64,000 bases of DNA from Sipunculus nudus (Eukaryota > Annelida > Sipuncula > Golfingiida > Sipunculidae): positions 40,132,164-40,196,163 of the forward strand of contig CM049315.1 in assembly GCA_026874595.1 (NCBI GenBank). Direction: 5' to 3'. The notes beneath the pieces were generated by a model. It made no database searches. It was given only the letters and a program-made list of their open reading frames with translations, and was not told the origin of the DNA. Shown one piece after another: positions 48,121-60,500 of the stretch (its first letter is position 1; each line of letters begins with the position of its first letter). Made by a program: the position numbers and the translations under genes.

Positions 48121-51100
48121 TGTTTTCATCAGCTTGTCAAACTATCAATGTTCATAGGGAAGATAAAGTGACGTTATTCTGTTGTGGAAAATAATAATAT
48201 TACATTCGAGGTTGACTTACGTGTATTCATGCAGCATTTATTAATAACCAGGCTGGTTTTACTCAGAGAGATTGTCTCTGTGTCCGTCATGTGGGCTTGA
48301 CAGGTTTGTGTGTATCCTCGCTTCAGAGAAGAAGGGAGGTAATAAGTGTATTTAATTTTGTGTAACAGCATTTTTTCTTCATCATTTAGCAAAAATATAA
48401 CAGGACCATATAAGCCGCTGATGTCAAGAAATACCACCCAGTAAATATTGCAACCCATTCCTTAGAAAGGGTGTTCTATTGTGAGTTGTATCATGACTCA
48501 CAGGCCCCAATCAGTTTATTTCAGAAGGCTTGAGTGTCATGTTGTCATGACTAGTCTCGCGGTGCACATTACCAATTCACAACCACACCTCCCACCGGGT
48601 CAGCTGTTATATTAAGCGGAGGAGTTTCCAAGGATCTTATTGAATTACATGCAGGGTACATGTTGGAATTTTCATGATATTCGCTCTAATTTGTGCATAA
48701 TTGCTCTGATCCTTGGCCAAGTCCTTGTTACCGTTAATGGAGAGTTTAGTAAAGGGTTAGGACAGTGAACTTTTTGCTAGATAACATGTGGGTGGATTTG
48801 TGAGATGCTTCTAAATGAATATCGACCTACATACCGTTGGATTCAGAAAATATTTAATATATACTATGACACTTTTATATTTACAAGAGACACGTTTAAT
48901 ATTAATTTATGCAGGACCAATATGTATCCAGTTATTCTTGTGTTTTCTAATTATAAATACGAAGCTAATTTAAACCCTGATCATGAGGTTAAAACTCTTG
49001 CATATGCTTTTCACGTGTCTCATGAAAACGGGAATGGGGTTCACCGTAACATGATTTAGAGCGGTTTTTGCCTTATAACCAGTGTCCCTAAATCCATGAC
49101 AGAGACACATAATCAGCGGCAGAACTCGGGTAGAAGCGCGACAAAGTAAACAACCACAGTGCCAGTATTTTGATAAACCTCATGATAAACCCATCGAAGC
49201 AAAACAAAATATATCATATCCGCATCCGTTTATGTTACCCAATTTCTACACATGTTTTGACGCCATTTGACTAGCAGATGCAACACATGGTTTTTATACC
49301 GAATTTATGGTGTAATCGTTGAAATAAAACCCAATTTAACCTTTACTCCGCAGGTAAACAAGATCCTTAACAGCAGATATATCAACAATTCTTTTCAATC
49401 TGCTCGGTGTAACCTGTTTTCAAAACAAACACAGAACATACTAATTCACAATACAAATTCTGTCTTTTGCTAAGCACACAGAGATACTGTGATTAGTGAA
49501 GAAGAAAAGCTTTATGAAACAATCTCAAAATGCAACGCCTGGGCTGTCCTGTCCGTAAGTTTATATACAGAAGTGGACGCGTCAACCTAAGCACCAGATA
49601 TAGGCGGCCACTCGGGTATTGTTCTCACTTCATCACTGAGGATTTTATGATACTGTGTAGTGTATACATTATCATGTTTCAGGAACTGGCACAAAAGATA
49701 CCACAGCTGTAAATCGATCATGGCGTTATTAGACGGGTCACTACTCGAGTTTCTTCCAGGTGGTTTTCGTTTCGCTAGCAATAAGTGAGCATTTTAAATT
49801 TCAAAAGGGTGGGATTTTTTTGTCATTTCGAATCACAGGAACCCTAATTGATTACAAAATTTTATTTATAATTTTGAGAAAAAAACATACAAAGTCATTT
49901 GATACTTTCAAAACTAGGGTGTACATGGCGGCGGCTGTGCACGTACACCCACTTATGTTCCGGAATTTGATGCAGATATTTTTGACCTTCCAATTGCCTC
50001 ATTGGCAAAATAATCCGCGATTAGCTCGAATATCTTAACTAATGGTTAAGGGATCTGGATCATTTACAGCCCCGTGCATATTAAAGGGGCTCATTCACGT
50101 ATCAGATATGTTAAATATACATGGAGTATACCGTTTCTTTCTAAAACTATGATGGTATCTGCCAACATTTTGTTCTAAAATCGTTGGTTTACTCTGGTAC
50201 ACTGAGTTTGAATAAAAATGCAACGGGCATGATCAGTTGCGCAAAACAGGAACATAGCGCACACACAACACCACGTGGGAGCCGTACCGCACAACTTTAC
50301 AAATCAAGATTTTCAAACTTTCAATCCGTTTTTTTCATATTTCATGTCCTTGTTTTGGATTTGTCGCGCTTGCTCAAGATCTGACCTCTGCTCACGCATG
50401 TTTGTTATAATAAAAAAACACATATTGACTGTTTAAACACAACTAGAATCATAATAACGTATAAAACAACTGAACTGAAGACAGAAAGTGCGTTTGCTGC
50501 ACTATCTACCCGGGGAAAACTTTTGTATTTCGCCAAATTGAATGATAGCCTGTGGTAATAGAAATATGATTGTGTATTTCCAGGAGGCTTAATAAATAAT
50601 AACATACCATTCTTGTTGTATGGCTTGCTTCGTCCTCACTGAATTTAGACTGCCACCTACAAACCATGGAGTTCTGTAAAAAAATATACTCAGTTGATTC
50701 GACACACATGTATACATGTGTAAAGTTGTCTGGTTGTACATATGTCCGTTGAGAAAAAAGGAACAATAGTGACGATATATATTGGTAAGGTTGCAAACAA
50801 GGTATATTTCAAGGAAATGTTTGAACTGCGCAAAATTGTAATCAAGCGTTCTCCATCCATCAGCATAAATAAGGCCTTTGAATACATAAGTGTATTATAT
50901 ATAGCTTATTTAAATATGATATGAACATATTGAATGGATAATGAAAGACATACGTAAAAATATCACAGAAATATAACAGAATGTTTGCATACCTATATAC
51001 CCGAGGCATTCACATGGTGTATAGTGTTAATATGAATGGTCGCTGATTTTGATTCATGTACTCATATGCATAAGGGTATTTTTGTGAGTGTGTGACTGGA

Positions 51101-51500
51101 GCAAACCTGTGAAAAAAACAACTGCCAATTTTCCAATTATAACTGCAGAAATAGGGAACATTTACAACAGATTTGAATTGATCTATAGCCTTGGCTTAAA
51201 GTAGACAACATTTGTGTGGGCGGAGGTACGTGCTCTTTGAGTGTTATCTTGTTTACTGTTGAAGTTCGTGTAAAAATGCCAATCCAGTAAGCACGTCAGA
51301 GTGTATTGAGAGTGATACAAGGTTGATATATTGTGACTTCTGTAAATGAAGAAGAATTTCCAGAGTCTGACGATGTGTCCGCCTAATCAAAATCGACGCT
51401 AAACGAAGCACTTCTTCCTGACCGAATAGAGAGAGGCGAACGTTTTGTCACCTGTAACGGAATTTTGTTGAATAATTGATCCCCTGTCGAAGTAAATTAA
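48120..51500. other. No gene recognised
   Basis: A possible - strand internal exon at 48221-48320 (a pyrimidine tract and AG before it, GTAAGT after it, one open frame of 33 codons) was weighed and left out for lack of a recognisable peptide. The rest is unique AT-rich sequence. Confidence 0.35.
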
Positions 51501-51509
51501 GGTCCGGTG

Positions 51510-51731
51510 GAGGGACCAGGCGGTGAATTTGTTACGTCCAGTTCCGGAATGCTGTTATTATGGACAGCACCTCTCATAACAGAAGGTTATTTAGCCCCCT
51601 TCTCCTGTTAATGGTATAATATGAGCGTTCCAGTGGTAACAGCCAATCACAAGCAGGTACTGGGGGAAGATTTGGCTGGCACGACTAGGAGGTCATGCGG
51701 TTACTAGCAGTTGGGTGTGAGCGCTGAAGCC
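51510..51731 (+). promoter_or_regulatory. Possible promoter and 5' UTR of the exon at 51732
   Basis: Relative to its surroundings the stretch is GC-richer (GGTCCGGTGGAGGGACCAGG) and holds a CCAAT box in AGCCAATCAC at 51641-51650, about 90 bp before the ATG. ATGGTATAATATG at 51611 is a weak TATA-like motif. The assignment rests on the downstream exon. Confidence 0.3.
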
Positions 51732-51800
51732 ATGCAGGCCGCACGATTCGGCTCTGTCGTCCATACCGTGCAAGCGTTAAAAAAGAAAGGCGACCTGCCG
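51732..51800 (+). CDS. Candidate first coding exon, 23 codons, unidentified gene
   Basis: The ATG at 51732 (context GAAGCCATGC) opens 23 codons: MQAARFGSVVHTVQALKK followed by KGDLP. The frame reaches a splice donor CCG/GTAGGT at 51801 in phase 0. Codon use is G/C-rich at third positions (GCC, TTC, GTC, CAC-type), unlike the AT-rich sequence on either side, which favours a real exon over chance. The gene would extend rightward. No downstream exon was recognised before the window ends, so the product stays unnamed. Confidence 0.42.
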
Positions 51801-53040
51801 GTAGGTTTGTTCATTTATTAATCATTCACTCACTGAAATGTGATTTCTCATGTAAGTCCGTGTATTATTTGTCATGTAGGGATTAGACTCGGCGCTCAAA
51901 TTTGCTGCCATAACCACTCCTATATCAGGATCTCAGTCGACGTGTACAGTGATAAGTTACAGAATTAGAAATATTACTTTCTATTTGTTTTATTTAAACA
52001 TGACTACGTTAAACGCCGCTTTAAAGGACAATGTAAGATTAAGACGGAATAATCGAAACCTTCACTTTTAAATTAAAAAAAAATATATATTGCACAAAAA
52101 CGTTTATTTTCTTAAGTTAATGTAAAGTATGTTTGACTGTTTTACTTAAATTTATGGCAAATATTAATTTAAACCTTGACATCTTAATGTCCACTGATGA
52201 ATTGCGTTTTGTCTATGACAATTTTTAAATTACCATGAATCCAAATTACTACAGCCAAAACAAAAACAAAAAAATACAAACGAGTTCAGTATGAATTAGT
52301 TAATTAAGTCAAATTTATTTTAGTATTGGTAAATTTTATTATTATTATAAATTGTTCCAAGATTACGATTAGACAGCATCCCATCCCTTGTCACGTGATC
52401 AGGATCAACGGGGGGTATAAGCTCTATTCCTCTTGTTTAAATATACAAAAATCAACTATATCACTGTATACTTTTTTACCATAATTGGTTTCGTAACCAC
52501 ATTTCCTTTTTAATGAAGATGAGAACTGGACTAATGGCATTAGTGTCTTGTTCAATTGACCATTTATAAAAGCGACAAAAAGCTAATATACAATATATAA
52601 TAAAGATTATGCATATGTGAATCTCTTTCCAGCACTATACATCATTCAACAGTAACGTCTAACTGGTATAGAGTAACCCATGGACGGTTCGACAATAGTA
52701 ATGCAAAGGAATAAAGCTTTCACCTTTTTTTGGATCTCGAATATATTATTTCAGTACGATGCTACGTTAATTTCAATTTTTATTTAAAATCTGGAATATT
52801 CCATCGTCCCATGGATGTCTCGGCAATGGTAATGCAATGGAAATAGATTTCTGACCTTTTTTAGGATCTCGAATATTTCATTTTTATGCCAATTTTATTT
52901 GATTTTATATTTAAAATCCGGAATTTTCAACGTATTATTGAATACAATCAAACTTCTCCTTGGATGAGTTTGGGTCAGTTTTTTTTTTTTTTTTTAGGGG
53001 GGGGGAGGGCAAGGAGTGCTTTGTGTAGGACATACCCGTT
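51801..53040. other. Probable intron, nothing recognised
   Basis: AT-rich sequence follows the donor at 51801. Two similar stretches, CCCATGGACGGTTCGACAAT at about 52677 and CCCATGGATGTCTCGGCAAT at about 52808, each followed by GGTAATGCAA/AGTAATGCAA and later GGATCTCGAATAT, show a local duplication with a period of about 130 bp. A T16 and G-rich tract lies at 52981-53008. Confidence 0.45.
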
Positions 53041-53071
53041 GTCATAATAATAATAATGTTGATAATAATAA

Positions 53072-53112
<41 letters not shown>

Positions 53113-53115
53113 GAT
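53041..53115. repeat. (TAA)n trinucleotide microsatellite
   Basis: ATAATAATAATAATG then about twenty near-perfect TAA units, with interruptions near 53058 and 53070. Confidence 0.95.
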
Positions 53116-55180
53116 AATAAACAGATAATAAGCCTTTTGTGAATCTCATAATAAATAATAATACTTTTAATAAATCTAATTTACTCAAATTATTGTTTTT
53201 TTTACCTACCTTACATATACACGGTCATTATGGATTCCTCTTGATAAAAGTAAGTTTAACGAGTACAATTCGGAATTAAAAAAAAAACTAATTTTAAGGT
53301 GAACCGTGTGGGTGAGTGTTTCGTGATTATCAAGTCGGATGGCTGAACTATAAAGGATGGAAGTCTTAATCTAACTGTGGCTGGTCTCAGACTAAACCGA
53401 ATTTTCACACAGTCTTAATGTTAAAGGGGAGATTTACGAGACGATTTCCCGATACATTGCCAACTAGCTCCAGGCTTTTTCAGGGGCGCGACTGATCACA
53501 CCATATAAGGGAACGGAATTAATGGATTTTGTGATAATATAAAGGCCGACCTTTACAAGATTAACCTTTCGTATGGGAATGTGTTTATACCGGGATTGGT
53601 TTGGCAAGAGTGACATATGGGATGCAATACTAATTGCACTCAGACAATTGGACGGGGGACAGGGACAATCTTCCAAAGACTCTCTGGAAGAATGTCTACA
53701 TTCCCATAGGGAAAATTATTATATAAAGAATGTCGAAATTAAAAAAACAAGTCTGTATGACCGGTACTCTAATGCGGAGATATATAAGGTATATCGCTTT
53801 TTCTGTGACAGTTAAAGCCTGGGGATTGTGCTCATGTATGTTGGTGTGTTGGTTCGTCAGACTGTCAGAGGTTAAACTTTGTAGACGGGTGAGGGATGAT
53901 GGGTAATGTCCCAACAAATTGTAGCGCCGATCACGACAAAATTAGGACCCAGCACGACACTTTTGGTTTGTCGAAGTATGCATTGTGATTAAAGTGACCT
54001 AATCAGGTGCAAAACATGTTCAATTAATAGCTAAAAATAGCATCTTCTCTTGGAGATAAAATACCACCTGCCAAAATATTGCCGAGACTCATTGGACCGT
54101 GTTAACTCACACGCAAATCAATAACAAGATGTTAAGGAGCTGAAGGGCAGGTACTGGGACTGTGTGCTGGGAATGTTTTCCTGGGATATTTTTGTATAAG
54201 GCAAAACTAAAATGACAGTGTGAAAGAAAAGGCAAAATATTGCCACTGATTATGTCCCTTTAAATAAAACTAAACCAAACAAAGAGGTTAATTTGTGTTT
54301 TTCTTGCCCTTTGATACTAAGACTTTGTTTTGATATTCCATCAGCTAGTTTGGGTGCATTGTGGCGTTGATATATTAGAGAACCTATTGCTTTGACAAGA
54401 CAAATGGTGAACGCTGAAAACGAAACCGTGATGTTGGCTTGCCGAACACGTAGACCGGAGATTTGGTAATACATCTAGTTACAGCGGCTGTAAAAGGCTG
54501 ACAGCGTGGAGGACAGACAGTCGTGGGCTCCAGTGACAGCGTCCCCTAAGGCTCCACTGATAGAGTATCGGCAGAATAGGTCCGACATTTGATCAAATTC
54601 AGATTGAATTCACATTGGGGCGGACAGGAACATATTGAAGTACTGGCGCTTCAAATACCCCGGATCTTAATGGTTTCCTTTGCTGACATGTCACGTGATA
54701 TGTATTAGATAACATCACCAAGGCCATTTTTTTCTGAAATCGCATGTCTTTACTGGTGTGGTTTTTTTTTCGCAGGAGGTTGTGATTATGGCGGTTTTTT
54801 TCTTTACTAGTTTACTTCAGTTTTACTTACTAGTTTTTATTTTTTCTGTCTGTCTGTCAGTTTGTTGTAACTTTATTCAATATTGGAGATGATCAAGGAT
54901 TTTTGTTTGTTTGTACAACTATGAGTTTATTCAGGTACAACTCTTTAATGAATTGACGCTACATAATAATTTCCTTAAAAGGTTATAATGATATTGCAGA
55001 AGGAGAGGCCTGGTTGGAAATACGCAGTTAATTGTATTATAATACCAGTTTTCAAGTGACAAACATTATTTTTACCATTTTGGGTTGTAATGGCTGTGCC
55101 CTGCGTTTACCACAGTTGGTTTATGTGTATTGAATTAAATATAAAAAACTCTCTATTTTTTAAACCGAAGTCAACTGGGT
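53116..55180. other. No gene recognised; an 80-codon frame at 53573-53815
   Basis: The + strand frame starts MGMCLYRDWFGKSDIWDAIL, is not overtly low complexity and ends FFCDS, but has no domain I recognise and no clear splice sites. A - strand frame also covers its first part. The rest is AT-rich unique sequence. Confidence 0.3.
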
Positions 55181-55184
55181 ATCT

Positions 55185-55320
55185 GTAACTCTGCAGAATT
55201 CCATTCCGGTTTTGGACTATATGACAGGGCAGTATAACACGCTTCAACTAATAAAATATCCCTATGTTAACCAGGCCTGGTGACTACTGCACCTGCGGGG
55301 CCTGGATGCTTAATTGTAAC
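55185..55320 (-). repeat. SINE family 1, 3' part
   Basis: On the - strand it reads CAGGCCCCGCAGGTGCAG, CCAGGCCTGGTTAACA, then AAACCGGAATGGAATTCTGC. This is the same 3' half as at 25650-25760 and 58585-58680. The tRNA-like head is missing. Confidence 0.7.
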
Positions 55321-55797
55321 AAGCTGGGTCAAGCATACCCAAGATGACAATACTAAATAATTAAGGTATAATCGTACCTTGGACAATGTAGATATAAATG
55401 ACAACATATTCGACAAGCAGGTAAAGAAGAGGATAAAGGATCGCTTCATGGATGTTGTTCTGATGTACTCGCTTACAATGACCGTTAATAGGCGCTAGCG
55501 ATGTGTCCGACTCAAGATTTCCAAACATGGACCATCGTGACAGCTACCTCGGTGAAACTGAGATATTGGAAAATTCCTGTACTTCTGTTAAAAAAAATTA
55601 TGAACACGTCTTCCTCACGTATCGTTGGCTGATAAGAGTAATATAAAAACCGTTAATATTGTCATTTTTTTTCTCAAATAAAACACTTGTTGAAATCAAA
55701 AGAGATAAATTAATTTCTCAAATGGGTCTCCTGTTAACGACTGCTTGTATATCATCTCTAGACACTGAGTAAAAGGGGTTTAATATTCAAGCATTCA

Positions 55798-55848
55798 CAA
55801 TATATATATATATATATATGTATGTATATATATATATATATATATAAC

Positions 55849-55893
<45 letters not shown>
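55798..55893. repeat. Interrupted (AT)n microsatellite
   Basis: Three AT blocks are separated by GTATGTATA and ACTATAAAT. Confidence 0.95.
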
Positions 55894-55895
<2 letters not shown>

Positions 55896-55899
55896 GTAG

Positions 55900-57770
55900 G
55901 CCTACAGTGTCATTCTAGTATAGACTTTTATTTACTTCATTAATGAATCCAATGCTATCAATGTACATTCAGTGAAAGATGTTTTCCACCCTGTTTCAGT
56001 ATTTCTGTAAAATTACACTTTAAATCTTCATTTCGTGAAGGAAATTATGATTGCTAACCAGATGAATGATGCCTAAACGTCAACAAGAAACAACAAACAA
56101 AGCATCCTGTCAAGCATAACCACAAGATGACGATACTAAATAATTAAGATATAATCGTAAATCTTAATTAAAGAATTTCAAAGTACCACATTAAATATTT
56201 CTCCCGGAAAAAATTATATAATTTCAAGAGATTAAGTTTAAAAGGCTAAATCACACTCATTCAAGTTTGTTTATTGCATTTAATTAAGTTCGCGGAATCA
56301 GATTGCTTAATAGCAAATGAACAAAAATGGCTGATAAATTAAGCTGACTTTCAAGATCGAATAATAGCCTCTCTTTTTCTGTTCAAGGAAAAAAAATCCA
56401 TATTATAAAGAAATATCTGTTTGACATGGAGTATACTGAGTCACCGTGCGCTCGTCATACATTTCGTGTTTCTATTCATGTCTTCTTTAATACAGCAAAA
56501 TGAACAGTAACTGTCGTGTCATTACATGCAACAGAAAGGACAATAACGATAACAATTCCTAATTCTTGAAATTATTGGGCTACCTTTCGTAGTTATTTCC
56601 TACTGGCAGGCATAAAGTTTAGAATAGCCTCAGGGCATTGACGAAGTGAAGTCGAAATGACTGAAAGAGTAAAGGTCATCAATTAAGTTCCCGTTACCGC
56701 TCGTTGGCACGCCAAATGCTCCAACAGTTTTCTAGATAATTGTCCGGGTAAGGAGTTTCGGTCTGCTTGGCTGCCATATGTTATGCCTGGCAGGTCTGGA
56801 ATTCAAGAAAGCACATATTGTTTTTTTTTATTTTAAGCAATTAAATACGACAAAAACGCATATGATATTTCAAAAAAAGCTTCTCCAAAAAGACGAGTCT
56901 TCAAAATAACGGGAAGTAATTCATAACAAAACAGCTATTGGATGGCCAAATAAGTTTTTTACAGGTCTCAAATTTGATAATGCACATCCTTTTGTAAGAC
57001 CAAATTTTTAGAGTAAATTCTCGGCAACTGTTCGAATGTTTTTGAGAAGATGCACTAGGAAGAGTGTGTAAGACTGGCGGACAGAATCCGGATTTATCAT
57101 AGGGCACTCATCTACACGGATTTATAATTAAAATAGAACAAGATAAACGGAGTACACGTTTTTTTTCAGATAAATTTCCATTTCCTTCTGCCAAGTTTTC
57201 ATTAGTTTATTGGACATGAGATTGTGCTTCCCCATTCTACAGTCAGATGGCATAAAGACGTCAACACGCTTTCTGATTCATTCACTGGCAGATTTTCAAA
57301 ACTTCCTATGTTATCTCTAAACAAAAGGTTATTGTGTATTGAAATTCAGTTCTAGGAGACTCATCGGACCTGACTCTGCTAAATCAATAGTTTAATTATT
57401 GTTCTCTGTCGAAGAATTGTCTCAGTTTATTGTGCAAATTTCTTCTAAGTGCTAGGCATCTATTAAAACTCTTCAACCTAAAACATTAGATAATCATGCA
57501 GTGTTGGAGAAACGTGTTGAAATTAGCATGATGTAATCTGGAAATGACAGGTGGTTTTAATTCCAGCAAATGTTGGAATTTAACTTGATATCATGTAACA
57601 ATAATTGAATATCTCTATAAATATTTACAAAATCTAGATGTATCCGCAATTACTCCTGTTGTGTTTTCACATATGTTTTCTCTGCTTTTTGTGTTAGTGG
57701 ACTCAAAACGCATTTAAGCGAAACATATGGGGGAGATTGTAGTATCAGCTTTTAAATGCAAATTGGGTGT
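55900..57770. other. No gene recognised
   Basis: The stretch is unique AT-rich sequence. GATACTAAATAATTAAG with a following ATAATCGTA occurs at about 55348 and 56130, a short repeat shared with the flank of the SINE at 55185. Confidence 0.4.
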
Positions 57771-57779
57771 AGCGGTTTC

Positions 57780-58260
57780 ACATTGTCCCCGCTTCAGATT
57801 ACCGGGGATAATTTGAAATTGATTTCAGATAACACCCTACGATTCAAGGTAACCCTTTCCAAGCAGTTGCTTCTTTATATTTATTCAAATTCATGTCAAA
57901 CCCGTGTACATCTTATGTTTGAAATGTATCATGCGTTTCAGGGAAGTGTATTCACAGTATGAGTGAATATAAATATAATTAACAATATAACTGACATTTT
58001 GTAACAATAATATTTTTCAAAGATTGATTCCATCCTTTAAATCTAATTTCCATCAAGTGGTTTATTTAAAAGTATATTTTTATTATTTAAAAGCATATTT
58101 ATATGATTTAAAAGCATTTAAATTGATCATTTAAATCAGGAAGAGGCTAATCTTAACAGTGGGGGAGGGGGGGGGGGGTTACCCTGAAATCAGGTTCAGA
58201 CTATCAAGGTGGCAATCTGAAGTTGATTCGTCTTACTGTAGGGTAATCAGAAGTATTAAC
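57780..58260 (+). repeat. Dispersed repeat with CTGAAAT/TTCAGATTACC blocks, copy 3
   Basis: The stretch contains TTCAGATTACCGGGG, TGAAATTGATTTCAG, then ACATCTTATGTTTGAAATG, GATTGATTCCATCCTTTAAA, CATCAAGTGGTTTATTTAAA, and GTGGGGGAGG followed by a G-run and TTACCCTGAAATCAGG. This parallels 33000-33360 closely enough to call the two copies of one element. Confidence 0.6.
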
Positions 58261-58364
58261 ACCGGCTTAAGATGATGCAGACCTGGATTCAAATGTAGAT
58301 GCGGATCTGTAAGATTAAGAACTCGATTTCAACAAAAATCCGGAAACGGGGAGGGGGGGGGGGG

Positions 58365-58697
58365 TAGTTCTGTCTCTCAAGGGTAGAGCACAGGACTCAA
58401 AGCCGGGAGATCCTAAGTTCGAATCTTATTCGAGGCGTTGAGATTTTTTACGATTGGCCCCCACCCATGGTGAGCGATCTGCAGGCTTATTGGGGAGACG
58501 GCGCCGTAAAGTCGTGTTACACTCACAGACAAATCCACCTTTTGGGGGGTTTTCTCGGTGCTAGGACCAAGCAATGGGGATGACACACCCAGGACCCGCT
58601 GGAGCCTGGTTGACGCCAGAAATATCGCGTGGAAGCACCTCTAACCGAAACCGGAATGGAATTCTGCAGATGAACATTATACTTAGTTTAGCAAGCA
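58365..58697 (+). repeat. tRNA-derived SINE family 1, full length reference copy
   Basis: The head TCTCTCAAGGGTAGAGCAC resembles a Pol III A box, and AAGTTCGAATCTTATTCG (about 58415) a B box. The body follows in the order seen in the fragments: CATGGTGAGCG, CACTCACAGACAAATCCACC, CAGGACCCGCTGGAGC, CCTGGTTGACGCCAG and a 3' end CCGGAATGGAATTCTGCAGA followed by ACATTATACTTAGTTTA. A G-rich tract (58350-58364) abuts the head. Confidence 0.8.
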
Positions 58698-58699
58698 TT

Positions 58700-59339
58700 C
58701 ATAAAAAAGGCGGTTACCTCGAAAAAGAGAGAAGGGGGGGGGGAGGGGGAAGAAAGAACGATGGAGAGAAAGAAAGAGGGATACAGACAGAAAGACAAAA
58801 ATAGAGATTAGAGGAGACAGATTTGATCAGACATATTAGCTTGGATTCAAACAGACAGATTACATTTGAATACAACAACTGGTTGAATAAAATTGTTTAG
58901 CTGGTTTAACTTCATTTGATTTGGGAGGAGTGTTAGAGTTGCATCACTCGATTGATGTGATAGAATTTGTAGATGGAATACTATGGGATCGCATTGTTGG
59001 TTTAGTAGGACGACCAGCTTGGGTTTACTGGATTCCTGGCTTATAGTTAGTATATCAGGGCTTGGAATGTAAAACTTTTATGTTTTTTTTTTCTTTTTTA
59101 ATTTTAGTCATAACTGTGTCAGTGTAAGAATGGACATCGTGACATTTATAATTAATTCACTTCAGTGTAATGTGAGGGTCAGTTTTAGAGCACTGTTTAC
59201 ATACTGAGTCTTTTGTTTGAGATCGATCCTCTCGATCTTTTCGGCCGGAACGACCGATGGGATACTTGAACCTCCAATACCGAGCGTCAGGAGGAGATTA
59301 TGAGGGTCACAGACGCTAACCTCCGCGTTCCCGGAAGCC

Positions 59340-59340
<1 letters not shown>
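58700..59340. other. G/A-rich tract, otherwise nothing recognised
   Basis: 58720-58800 is purine-rich (GAGAGAAGG, a G-run, GAAAGAAAGAGG). The remaining sequence is ordinary. Confidence 0.5.

Positions 59341-59342
<2 letters not shown>

Positions 59343-59409
<67 letters not shown>
59343..59409. repeat. (AT)n microsatellite
   Basis: An AT tract of about 65 bp abutting the 5' end of the TRIM at 59413. Confidence 0.97.
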
Positions 59410-59412
<3 letters not shown>

Positions 59413-59696
59413 TGTTACGGGGTGACATAAAAGCGGACCGAACTGTCTCGCTAGTGCCAGGGAATAAGCTCACCAAAGTGTGACTCCTGGGATAATAAGT
59501 CTTGTTCTGATAGCAGAACGCACTTTAGGGGGGGGGGGGGGGTTACGGGGTGACATAAAAGCGGACCGAACTGTCTCGCTAGTGAAACTTGCTTTGCTAT
59601 CGAAGCGGTTGGTACGCCCGACTTGTGCGCCATCGACCTGGGTTCGACTCCCGGATCGGCCCAGGATTTTCCCCTCATTTATTTGTCTTTGTAACA
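59413..59696 (+). mobile_element. TRIM-like miniature LTR retrotransposon 3, internally deleted
   Basis: The 5' LTR starts TGTTACGGGGTGACATAAAA at 59413 but is cut after CTAGTG at about 59456, where the sequence jumps to the interior (GGGAATAAGCTCACC). The deletion removes the promoter half of the LTR and the primer-binding site. The polypurine tract has expanded to a G15 run (about 59528-59542), which replaces the first bases of the 3' LTR. That LTR (to 59696, ending GTAACA) keeps A box 59598-59609 and B box 59641-59651, and the T-arm stem CTGGG/CCCGG is intact. The flanks (AAAT, ATAA) do not match, perhaps because of the adjoining AT tract. A short TGTTACGG recurs at 59702. Confidence 0.82.
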
Positions 59697-59704
59697 ATAA
59701 TTGT

Positions 59705-59860
59705 TACGGAACCTAATAGAAACAGACTAGCAAATACCCGTGCTACGCAAGGTTTGGGACGAACGAAACAATCCGTACGTTGGTATCGGAAATCCACCGG
59801 AAATCGGGTGATACGGAAATCACACAAATCGCGATACGCTTTTAATATATAGATACATTA
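59705..59860 (+). repeat. Dispersed repeat, second copy near 61120-61240
   Basis: CAATCCGTACGTTGGTATCG, GTGATACGGAAAT and ACGCTTTTAATATA here correspond to CAATCCGTACGGTGGTATCA, GAGATACGGAAAA and ACGCTGTTAATATG at 61171-61232. The start CAAATACCCGTGCTACGCAAGG also recalls a family of dispersed retroelement ends, without proof. Confidence 0.55.
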
Positions 59861-60465
59861 TATGTAGGGTGATATGCATAAACATCGCATTGAAGCCAAA
59901 AGATTGGACGGAGATGTTTTCGGAGAAGTTGATATGATAATGAAATAATTTTTATATAAAAATATATTATGTTGAACATCGCTATTTAAAGTTGCCCTCC
60001 GAATTTTCTTGCGACAAAATCGCACTGTGTAAAAAATTGGTGACATATTCCAAGGTTTATTTGCATCCGATCATCGCATCCGTTCATCGCATTTGTGTAC
60101 AAATTTTGGACACTATATTTTCAATTACACATGACACATACCTCCATGCAAGCGTTTATCGCAGACCTTGAGTCCTGCTCGACTTTTGCGTTGAACGCAT
60201 CCGTTAAACGCACAGGGGATTCCACTTCATGACGTGAAATCGGGGAAGCCCACACTTCCATTACCAAAATATGAGTATTAAAGTTCATAGGGGAATAACT
60301 GTAGGGAAGCATTATGTCTGTAACACTCAACATGCATCTTACTATGTATGTATCACTGAAAGATTGCAACAATGAATTTGATGCAATAAAAGTGACATTT
60401 AAAGTGGAAGCAAAATAAAGCGTTAAGCACGGGCGCCAGGACAATTATTTTTGTGTGCATGTGTG

Positions 60466-60500
60466 TGTGTGTGGGGGGGGGGGGGGGGGGGGAGGGAGGG
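60466..60500 (+). repeat. (GT)n followed by poly-G (about 19 G)
   Basis: GTGTGTGTGTGTG grades into an uninterrupted G-run and GGAGGGAGGG. A second G-run (about 15) lies at 60818-60832. Confidence 0.9.

Noticed and set aside
48221-48320. - strand internal exon with a pyrimidine-tract acceptor and GTAAGT donor
   Set aside because: The 33-residue peptide is not recognisable and its end phase does not fit the candidate exon at 46803.
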